In this document: piece by piece, positions 31,505-38,371 of the stretch
Numbering within the stretch: position 1 is the stretch's first letter
Layout of the letters: each line of letters opens with the position of its first letter
Source of the DNA: an uncultured Clostridium sp.
Lineage (GTDB): Bacteria; Bacillota; Clostridia; Lachnospirales; Lachnospiraceae
DNA: 38,371 nucleotides
Assembly (NCBI GenBank): GCA_945915475.1
Contig: CAMEFI010000028.1
Coordinates: 1 to 38,371 of the forward strand
Reading direction: 5' to 3'
Program-made: the position numbers and the translations under genes
Notes under the pieces: model-generated
What the model was told of the DNA's origin: nothing
The model's database searches: none
Seen by the model: only the letters and a program-made list of their open reading frames with translations

Positions 31505-34500
31505 ATGTATTTAAAAAGTATTGAGGTATATGGATTTAAATCCTTTGCAAACCGGATTGTATTTGAATTTAATAAGGGTATTACCGGTATTGTCGGACCA
31601 AATGGTTCCGGTAAAAGCAATGTTGGTGATGCAGTCCGCTGGGTATTAGGAGAGCAGAGTGCAAAACAGCTTCGTGGTGCTAAAATGGAAGATGTCATTT
31701 TTGCCGGAACAGAACTTCGTAAGCCACATGGTTCCGCATATGTTGCGATTACATTGGATAACAGTGATCATTCACTTCCAATTGATTATGAAGAAGTGAC
31801 GGTAGCCCGTCGTGTGTATCGCTCCGGAGAAAGCGAATATCTGATCAACGGAACAGTAAGCCGTTTAAAAGATGTGAATTCGCTGTTCTTCGATACAGGT
31901 ATCGGTAAGGAAGGATATTCCATAATCGGACAGGGACAGGTAGAACGGATTCTGTCTGGCAAGCCGGAAGAACGAAGAGAATTATTTGATGAAGCTGCCG
32001 GCATTGTGAAATATAAGAAGAATAAGGCAGCGACGGAAAAGTCTTTGGCAGCCGAGAGGGAGAATTTAAGCCGTGTAAATGACATTTTATCTGAATTAGA
32101 GAAGCAGGTAGGACCATTAGAGAAGCAATCGGAAGTTGCAAAGAAATATCTTCTGTACAAGGGTGAACTGAAGCGATTCGATGTCAATGCATTTCTGTTA
32201 GAAAACGAAAAGATCGAACAGGATTTGAAAGATAATGAAGAACGCTTACATATTGTGAATGAGGATAGTGAACGTCTTAAACAGGAATTTGAAGATACCA
32301 AAAGTGAGTATGAACGAATCGAGACCGTACTTGAGCAATGCAATCAGTCCATTGATGAGAATAAAAACAAGATACATGAACTGAAATTACTAAATGAGCG
32401 TAACGAAGGTGAAGTTAATGTATTAAATCAACAAATCTCCAATGCCAAGTCTACGGATGTGCATATGAGCGAACAGATTGACCGAATTAACCAGTCACTG
32501 GCTGCTCAGGAAAAAGAGAAACGCGAATTTCAAGAAAAGAAAGCGGTCTTAGATGAGAAGATGGATAGCGCAGACGATGTAGTGGAAGAAGCACGTTCTG
32601 TTAGCGAAGGCATTGAAGAAGAGATTGCGCAATTAGAGGAAGAAATTGAAAAAAGCAAGGCAGACATTATTGAGTATCTGAATGACGGAGCGAATCTCAA
32701 GGCAAAGGTCGGACGATATGATGCAATGTTAGAAAATATCAGTTATCGTAAGACAAAGCTCAACCAGAGATTCCTGCAGTTTAAGTCAGATGAGTTGAAG
32801 GATAAGGAAGAATATGACAGACATAATACATCTTTAGCAGAGATTGAGAAAAAGGTTGCGGATATTTTAGCAACCCTGGAACAGGTAGATGCACAATTAG
32901 ACACCAATACCATTGCTACCAACGAGAATAAGAAACGTCTGTTTGAGGTCAATAATGAATATAGCAGTGTAAAATCCCGGTTAGAAGCTCTTCGGAATAT
33001 CACAGAGAGATATGATGGCTATGGAAATTCCATTAAACGTGTCATGGAACAAAAAGACCATAATCCTGGTATTATTGGTGTTGTTGCTGATATTATTCAG
33101 GTGAACAAAGAATACGAAATTGCAGTTGAGACAGCACTTGGTGGAAGTATCCAGAATATCGTAACAGATAATGAGAATACAGCAAAGCACCTGATTCAGT
33201 TTCTGAAAAAGAACCGTTTTGGACGGGCAACCTTTTTACCACTTACCACAATTGGTGGTAAGAATAGTGAATTTACCAACAGAGATGCGTTAAAGGAACC
33301 AGGGGTAATCGGCCTTGCCAAGGATTTGGTAAAAGTCCATGACAAATATAGTGCAGTAACCAACCATTTACTTGGACGTATTCTTGTTGTTGACACCATC
33401 GATCATGCCATTGCAGTCAATCGGAAGTTCCATCAAAGCCTGCGAATTGTAACAAAGGAAGGTGAGTTATTGACACCGGGCGGTGCTATGACTGGTGGTG
33501 CATTTAAGAACTCTTCGAATCTTTTAGGACGTAAACGCGAGTTGGATGAACTATCTAAAACGCTCACAGAGCTTAATAACGAGATTGCCAATGCAACAAA
33601 GGAGGAGAACGATCTTCGCACAACAAGAGAGATATTGAAGACCCAGAAGGAAGATATGAATCTGCAGTTGCAGGAACTGTATTTAGAAAAGAATACAGTT
33701 ACAATGAATATTGAGCAGGTATCAAAGAATCTGGCAGAGACAGCAAATGCATTTGCATCTGTAAACAAAGAAAACAAAGAGTTAGAGGCTCAGATTGAAG
33801 AGATTAACCAGAATAAGAATGAACTTTATGATAATCATAAACAGGCAGAGGCTGCGAAGAAGGCATTAGAGGAACGAATTACAGAGTTAGAAGAGCAGAC
33901 GAACTTCAAGAAGGAAGAATTAAAACATGCTAACGAGAAAGTTTCTGAATTAATGCTGGAATTCAATACGATGAAGCAGCAGGACGATTTCCTGATTGAG
34001 AACTTACGGCGTATCCGTTCTGAGGAGAATAAGTTAAAGGAAGAGTTAGAACTCTACCGTTCCCAGATGAGTGATTCCGGTAAAGCAATTGAAGATCTGG
34101 TTTCCAGAATCAATCATTATAAGAATATCATCGACCAGGATAAGAAACAGATTGCTGCATTAGAAGAGAATCTGGCAAAGGACGTAGCGAATAAAGAGAA
34201 TCTGAATGCGAAACATAAAGAATTCTTTACCAAACGGGAGCAGTTAAACGAAGAGATTACCAGACTTGACAAGTCAGCATTTAAACTCTCTGCACAGGTA
34301 GAAAAAATTAGTGAGAAAGCAGATTCATTAAGCAAATACATGTGGGAAGAATACGAACTGACATACCAATCTGCAACGGAATTAAAGGATGATACCTTAA
34401 ATGATCTTGACAGTTTACGTCGTGAAGTTGCTGCGGTAAAATCCCAAATCAAGGCATTAGGTGATGTCAATGTAAATGCAATTGAGGATTACAAGATTGT

Positions 34501-35068
34501 ATCGGAGCGTTATGAATTCCTAAAGAGCCAGCATGATGATATTGTAAAAGCGGAGACAAATCTTTTAAATATTATTGCAGAATTAGATACTGCCATGCGG
34601 ACGCAGTTTGAGGAGAAATTCCATGAGATCCAGATAATGTTTGATAAAGTATTTCGTGAATTATTTGGAGGTGGTAAGGCAACTCTTGAATTGGTTGACA
34701 GCGAAGATATTCTAGAGGCAGGAATCCGGATTATTGCCCAGCCACCAGGAAAAAAATTGCAGAATATGATGCAGTTATCCGGTGGAGAAAAAGCCTTATC
34801 TGCCATAGCGCTTTTGTTTGCAATTCAGAGTCTGAAACCTTCTCCATTCTGTCTGTTAGACGAGATTGAGGCGGCTCTTGATGACTCCAATGTAACACGA
34901 TATGCAAAGTATTTAAGCAAACTTACTAAGGATACCCAGTTTATTGTCATTACTCATAGAAAAGGTACTATGGAGGCTGCTGATGTTCTTTATGGTATTA
35001 CAATGCAGGAAAAAGGGGTATCCACTCTGGTTTCTGTTAATTTGATTGAAAATGAATTAGATGATTAG
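31505..35068 (+). CDS. smc: Chromosome segregation protein SMC
   Basis: The core ATPase of the bacterial condensin that organises and segregates the chromosome together with ScpA and ScpB. The 1187 residues have an N-terminal P-loop GPNGSGKS (31-38), two long coiled-coil arms rich in Glu, Lys, Leu and Gln, a hinge domain near residues 520-660 (NPGIIGVVADIIQVNKEYE and VLGGR-like segments), and a C-terminal ABC signature LSGGEKALSA starting at 1091, followed by Walker B FCLLDEIEAALDD. Length matches the family. Preceded by GGAGAG 5 bases before the ATG; ftsY follows after 14 bases with AGGAGG. Confidence 0.97.
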   Translation: MYLKSIEVYGFKSFANRIVFEFNKGITGIVGPNGSGKSNVGDAVRWVLGEQSAKQLRGAKMEDVIFAGTELRKPHGSAYVAITLDNSDHSLPIDYEEVTVARRVYRSGESEYLINGTVSRLKDVNSLFFDTGIGKEGYSIIGQGQVERILSGKPEERRELFDEAAGIVKYKKNKAATEKSLAAERENLSRVNDILSELEKQVGPLEKQSEVAKKYLLYKGELKRFDVNAFLLENEKIEQDLKDNEERLHIVNEDSERLKQEFEDTKSEYERIETVLEQCNQSIDENKNKIHELKLLNERNEGEVNVLNQQISNAKSTDVHMSEQIDRINQSLAAQEKEKREFQEKKAVLDEKMDSADDVVEEARSVSEGIEEEIAQLEEEIEKSKADIIEYLNDGANLKAKVGRYDAMLENISYRKTKLNQRFLQFKSDELKDKEEYDRHNTSLAEIEKKVADILATLEQVDAQLDTNTIATNENKKRLFEVNNEYSSVKSRLEALRNITERYDGYGNSIKRVMEQKDHNPGIIGVVADIIQVNKEYEIAVETALGGSIQNIVTDNENTAKHLIQFLKKNRFGRATFLPLTTIGGKNSEFTNRDALKEPGVIGLAKDLVKVHDKYSAVTNHLLGRILVVDTIDHAIAVNRKFHQSLRIVTKEGELLTPGGAMTGGAFKNSSNLLGRKRELDELSKTLTELNNEIANATKEENDLRTTREILKTQKEDMNLQLQELYLEKNTVTMNIEQVSKNLAETANAFASVNKENKELEAQIEEINQNKNELYDNHKQAEAAKKALEERITELEEQTNFKKEELKHANEKVSELMLEFNTMKQQDDFLIENLRRIRSEENKLKEELELYRSQMSDSGKAIEDLVSRINHYKNIIDQDKKQIAALEENLAKDVANKENLNAKHKEFFTKREQLNEEITRLDKSAFKLSAQVEKISEKADSLSKYMWEEYELTYQSATELKDDTLNDLDSLRREVAAVKSQIKALGDVNVNAIEDYKIVSERYEFLKSQHDDIVKAETNLLNIIAELDTAMRTQFEEKFHEIQIMFDKVFRELFGGGKATLELVDSEDILEAGIRIIAQPPGKKLQNMMQLSGGEKALSAIALLFAIQSLKPSPFCLLDEIEAALDDSNVTRYAKYLSKLTKDTQFIVITHRKGTMEAADVLYGITMQEKGVSTLVSVNLIENELDD

Positions 35069-35082
35069 GAGGAGAGTTTACA

Positions 35083-36186
35083 ATGTTTGATTTCTTTAAG
35101 AAAAATAAACAGGATGAAACGGTTACAGAGGAGATGGAGAGTGTATCCAAAGAATCTGAAGTTTATGAAGAAAATGGGCAGTCTTTAGAAAGTGAAAACG
35201 CTCCGGTTGAAAACCAGTCTGTGAAAGAGAAAGGATTTTTTGCAAGACTAAAAGAAGGTCTTACAAAAACCCGTAATAGTATTAATGAGAGCTTTAATCA
35301 GTTGTTTTCAGGTTTTTCCAGTATTGATGATGATTTCTATGATGAATTAGAGGAAACCCTCATTATGGCAGATCTTGGCTTAGATACGACAGAACGGATT
35401 ATCGACAATCTGAAGGATATGGTAAAGAAGAATCATATCAAAGAAGTAGAGGATTGTAGAGAGCTTGTCATCAATATTATCAAAGAACAGATGTTAGTGG
35501 AAGATTCTGCTTATGATTTTGAAGACCAAAAGACCGTTATGTTGATCATTGGTGTGAATGGTGTTGGTAAGACAACTTCTATCGGTAAATTAGCGGCACA
35601 ATACAAGAAACGTGGTAAACGTGTTCTGATGTGTGCAGCCGATACTTTCCGTGCTGCAGCGATTGATCAGTTAAAAACCTGGTCTAATCGTGCCGGGGTA
35701 GAGATCATTTCACAACAGGAGGGATCTGATCCGGCTGCAGTTACCTATGATGCAGTGAAAGCCGCAGCTGCCAGAGATGTTGATATCTTATTGATCGACA
35801 CTGCCGGAAGACTTCATAATAAGAAGAATCTGATGGACGAACTTGCAAAAATGAAGCGGATCATTGAAAAAGAATATCCGGATGCACATCTCGAAACATT
35901 GATTGTGTTAGATGGTTCCACTGGTCAGAATGCGTTAGAACAGGCAAAACAATTCAGTAATGTAACAAAGATTGATGGTATTATTTTGACAAAATTAGAT
36001 GGTACGGCAAAGGGGGGTATTGCAATTGCCATCCAGTCAGAACTCAGTGTTCCGGTAAAATATATTGGTGTTGGGGAACAGATTGATGATTTGCAGCGAT
36101 TTGATCCCGAAAGTTATGTCAATGCATTGTTTGCAGATATGGATACCAGAAGTGATATTGAGATATTGATGTCTGAACAGGAATAA
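35083..36186 (+). CDS. ftsY: Signal recognition particle receptor FtsY
   Basis: The membrane-associated GTPase that receives SRP-bound ribosomes. The 367 residues have a short acidic N-terminal A domain (about 1-50), the four-helix N domain (about 55-145), and the G domain with P-loop GVNGVGKT (157-164), DTAGRLHNK, and TKLDGTAKGG. The C-terminal part ends FDPESYVNALF, typical of FtsY rather than Ffh. Preceded by AGGAGG. It completes the rnc-smc-ftsY set and is followed by the threonine ammonia-lyase gene after 12 bases, so the latter may be co-transcribed. Confidence 0.97.
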   Translation: MFDFFKKNKQDETVTEEMESVSKESEVYEENGQSLESENAPVENQSVKEKGFFARLKEGLTKTRNSINESFNQLFSGFSSIDDDFYDELEETLIMADLGLDTTERIIDNLKDMVKKNHIKEVEDCRELVINIIKEQMLVEDSAYDFEDQKTVMLIIGVNGVGKTTSIGKLAAQYKKRGKRVLMCAADTFRAAAIDQLKTWSNRAGVEIISQQEGSDPAAVTYDAVKAAAARDVDILLIDTAGRLHNKKNLMDELAKMKRIIEKEYPDAHLETLIVLDGSTGQNALEQAKQFSNVTKIDGIILTKLDGTAKGGIAIAIQSELSVPVKYIGVGEQIDDLQRFDPESYVNALFADMDTRSDIEILMSEQE

Positions 36187-36198
36187 AAGGAGGATAAC

Positions 36199-37416
36199 AT
36201 GTTAACATTAGAGAAATTTGAAGAGGCGTACAATACGGTCCAGAAAGTGGTAAAACCAACACCACTTATTTACAGCGATTATTTTAGTGAAGCCAGTGGC
36301 AATAAGATATATTTCAAACCGGAGAATCTTCAGGTGACCGGAGCTTATAAGATTCGTGGTGCATACTATAAGATATCCACTTTATCGGAGGAAGACAGAA
36401 ATAAAGGATTGATCACAGCATCAGCAGGTAATCATGCACAAGGTGTTGCATTTGCTGCAAAGGCATACGGGGTAAAAGCAACCATTGTTATGCCAACGAC
36501 AACACCTCTGATTAAGGTGAATCGTACAAAGTCCTATGGTGCAGATGTTATTCTTTACGGAGATGTGTATGATGAATCCTGCCAGTATGCATTAGAGATG
36601 GCAGAAGATAAGGGGTATACTTTTATTCATCCCTTCGATGATGAAGATGTTGCCTGCGGACAGGGTTCTATCGCCATGGAGATCATCAAAGAACTGCCAA
36701 CTGTTGATTACATTATGGTTCCGATTGGCGGTGGCGGTTTAGCCACCGGCGTATCTACTCTTGCAAAAATGCTGAATCCTAACATTAAAGTAATCGGTGT
36801 CGAGCCAGCCGGTGCAGCATGCATGAAGGAATCCCTGAAAAACGGTAAAGTAACCACTCTTCCGGCTGTAGATACCATTGCAGATGGTACTGCCGTAAAG
36901 ACACCGGGAACCAATATTTTCCCATATATTCAAAAGAATATTGATGATATCATTACGGTGGACGACAAAGAATTAGTGGTATCATTTCTTGATATGATGG
37001 AAAATCACAAACTTTTAGTAGAAAACTCCGGTCTGCTCACTGCGGCAGCCTGCAAGCATCTGAATGTAAAGGATAAAAAGGTTGTATGCATCCTAAGTGG
37101 TGGTAACATGGATGTGATTACATTGGCATCTGTTGTACAGCATGGATTGTTTGCAAGAAGTCGTATCTTCACGGTTTCTGTATTACTTCCGGATAAACCG
37201 GGTGAATTAAAAAATGTCAGTTCTATTATTGCAGAAATGCAGGGTAATATAATCAAGTTAGAGCATAACCAGTTTGTAAGTCTCAACCGGAATTCTGCAG
37301 TGGAATTGATCATAACATTAGAAGCATTTGGACCGGAGCACAAGGAAAGAATTATTCAGGTACTTTCCGAAAAAGGTTATCGTCCCGTAGAGAAAAGTCC
37401 AAAGAATATTTTTTAA
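36199..37416 (+). CDS. ilvA: Threonine ammonia-lyase (threonine dehydratase) with C-terminal ACT domain
   Basis: A PLP enzyme that deaminates threonine to 2-oxobutyrate, feeding isoleucine synthesis or propionate formation. The 405 residues show the PLP-lysine motif TGAYKIRGA (Lys51), SAGNHAQGVAFAAK, the phosphate-binding loop GGGGLATG and LSGGNMDV. Residues about 325-402 form an ACT-like regulatory domain (FTVSVLLPDKPGELKNVSSI). The length and single ACT domain fit the medium TdcB-like form as well as some IlvA proteins, so biosynthetic versus catabolic use is open; the symbol ilvA is only tentative. AGGAGG precedes the ATG. No ilv neighbours are visible. Confidence 0.9.
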   Translation: MLTLEKFEEAYNTVQKVVKPTPLIYSDYFSEASGNKIYFKPENLQVTGAYKIRGAYYKISTLSEEDRNKGLITASAGNHAQGVAFAAKAYGVKATIVMPTTTPLIKVNRTKSYGADVILYGDVYDESCQYALEMAEDKGYTFIHPFDDEDVACGQGSIAMEIIKELPTVDYIMVPIGGGGLATGVSTLAKMLNPNIKVIGVEPAGAACMKESLKNGKVTTLPAVDTIADGTAVKTPGTNIFPYIQKNIDDIITVDDKELVVSFLDMMENHKLLVENSGLLTAAACKHLNVKDKKVVCILSGGNMDVITLASVVQHGLFARSRIFTVSVLLPDKPGELKNVSSIIAEMQGNIIKLEHNQFVSLNRNSAVELIITLEAFGPEHKERIIQVLSEKGYRPVEKSPKNIF

Positions 37417-37440
37417 AAGAGTAAAAGGAGCCGGTATTGG

Positions 37441-38371
37441 ATGACACAGATGTGGGCAGAACGAATTGGAGCAGCAATAGATTTAGGCTCTACAACAATT
37501 GCATTAAAATGCTTTGATATGGATACAAAAAATGAAATTGGTGAGACATCCTTTGCCAATCCGCAGTATCGATATGGTGCAGATATTATAACCCGGATAC
37601 AACACTGCATGAAGGATGCGTCAATGGAAAATAAACTTCAGGAACTTGTATGGGAAGCGTTAGAGTTGCATATAAAGAATCTTCTTGGTGCAGATGCAGT
37701 GAAGAACCTGGAATTGCTTGTTATATGTGGCAATACAGCCATGCAGCATATTCTTCGCAATCTTTCCCTGAAAGGATTGGCCAGTGCCCCGTTTCATGCT
37801 GTAGATTTAGAGGAAGCAAGAGAGTCAGTAGTCTTTGACGGTCAGCATATAACAGTATTATATCCACCGGGCTTATCCCCATTTGTTGGTGCAGATCTAT
37901 TAACAGGTGCCGCACACTTACAGATGGGACAGACGCAGCACTTTGATTTGTTAGTGGATTTAGGAACGAATGGTGAGATTATTTTATTAAACAATAAGGC
38001 AGGTTATGCATCTTCCACTGCATGTGGACCTGTTTTTGACCATGCCCTGTCCGGAGCTGCTTATGGAAGTGAAAGCATCCATGCTATTGCTAATTGTGTG
38101 AAACGAAAACTTATCGATGAAAACGGAGTCATTGCAGAACCGTTTTTTGAAAAAGGAATTGTAATAGATAAAGATTTTGTGATTCGTCAACAAAATGTTC
38201 GTAATTTTCAATTGGCAAAAAGCGCCATTTATGCAGGAATCTGCTGTCTGGCAACGGAAGCCGGTATAAGAATGGAAGAGATTGGGAATGTCTATATTAG
38301 TGGTGGACTTGGATTCTATATGGATGTGAAAGATGCATTTACTGTTGGTCTGTTACCGGATGCATTGAGAG
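37441..38371 (+). CDS. RACo-like ASKHA ATPase (DUF4445-type), 3' truncated by window edge
   Basis: An open frame from ATG 37441 runs off the window (310 residues visible). The N terminus GAAIDLGSTTIALKCFDMDT is the phosphate-1 motif of the ASKHA ATPase fold, followed by CGNTAMQHIL, SPFVGADLLTGAA, VDLGTNGEIILLN and STACGPVFDHALSGAAYG. These match the middle and C-terminal domains of RACo, the reductive activator of corrinoid proteins, but the N-terminal 2Fe-2S domain of full RACo is missing from this start. It may therefore be a corrinoid-related or other redox-activating ATPase working with a separate ferredoxin; this is inference. AAGGAG (37425-37430) lies 10 bases before the ATG; an ATG at 37450 is an alternative. 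Confidence 0.85.
   Translation, partial: MTQMWAERIGAAIDLGSTTIALKCFDMDTKNEIGETSFANPQYRYGADIITRIQHCMKDASMENKLQELVWEALELHIKNLLGADAVKNLELLVICGNTAMQHILRNLSLKGLASAPFHAVDLEEARESVVFDGQHITVLYPPGLSPFVGADLLTGAAHLQMGQTQHFDLLVDLGTNGEIILLNNKAGYASSTACGPVFDHALSGAAYGSESIHAIANCVKRKLIDENGVIAEPFFEKGIVIDKDFVIRQQNVRNFQLAKSAIYAGICCLATEAGIRMEEIGNVYISGGLGFYMDVKDAFTVGLLPDALR

Noticed and set aside
32743-34806. Several minus-strand frames of 60-120 codons within smc
   Set aside because: They mirror the coiled-coil codon bias of smc and lack ribosome binding sites and family features.

Overview
The window is a low-to-moderate-GC Firmicutes chromosome segment, most likely from a gut-type Lachnospiraceae or a related Clostridia lineage. 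Evidence for this is the PolC-type replicative polymerase, the frr-uppS-cdsA-dxr-rseP-ispG-polC gene order, a T-box leader on tyrS, a ZTP riboswitch on purine genes, strong AGGAGG ribosome binding sites, and a SleC-like spore-cortex hydrolase. No tool was run; genus and species cannot be fixed from this sequence alone.

Layout. Bases 1-9608 hold a tightly packed housekeeping cluster on the + strand: the 3' end of frr, then isoprenoid/cell-envelope genes (uppS, cdsA, dxr, rseP, ispG) with overlapping starts and stops, ending in polC. Bases 9676-9968 are a compact tRNA unit: promoter, two identical tRNA-Glu(CUC) genes and a terminator. Bases 10083-14447 hold a small membrane protein, a YgjP-like metallopeptidase, and a four-gene unit (M20 amidohydrolase, a DUF5058-type membrane protein, a second membrane protein, a 66-residue protein) ending in a strong terminator. 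That unit starts with a promoter followed by a terminator-like leader hairpin.

Bases 14448-19439 contain a 207-bp MITE-like element with 15-bp flanking direct repeats, a two-domain PPK2 polyphosphate kinase, a ROK glucokinase gene broken by a large internal deletion, and a two-component system whose response regulator has a winged-helix (SARP/BTAD-like) output. Bases 19440-22152 are a purine unit: a ZTP (pfl) riboswitch with terminator, a PurO-type IMP cyclohydrolase, a stand-alone AICAR transformylase, and an unknown membrane-anchored protein whose coding sequence contains a 21-bp-arm palindrome. Then follow a methyl-accepting chemotaxis protein and a T-box-controlled tyrS.

Bases 26047-29650 are accessory: a second, unrelated MITE-like long hairpin (238 bp, 7-bp target duplication), a minus-strand SleC-like cortex-lytic enzyme, a LacI-family regulator with a candidate self-operator, and a minus-strand formate/nitrite-family channel. 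Bases 29695-38371 return to housekeeping: plsX, rnc, smc and ftsY in order (fatty acid/phospholipid, RNA processing, chromosome segregation, protein targeting), then a threonine ammonia-lyase with an ACT domain and a truncated RACo-like ASKHA protein that runs off the window.

The most interesting items are the two non-autonomous hairpin elements, one of which sits between a promoter-like sequence and the PPK2 gene; the deleted glucokinase; the leader hairpin on the uncharacterised amidohydrolase/membrane-protein unit; the extra perfect hairpin immediately after the T-box terminator; and the palindrome inside the unknown gene at 21532.
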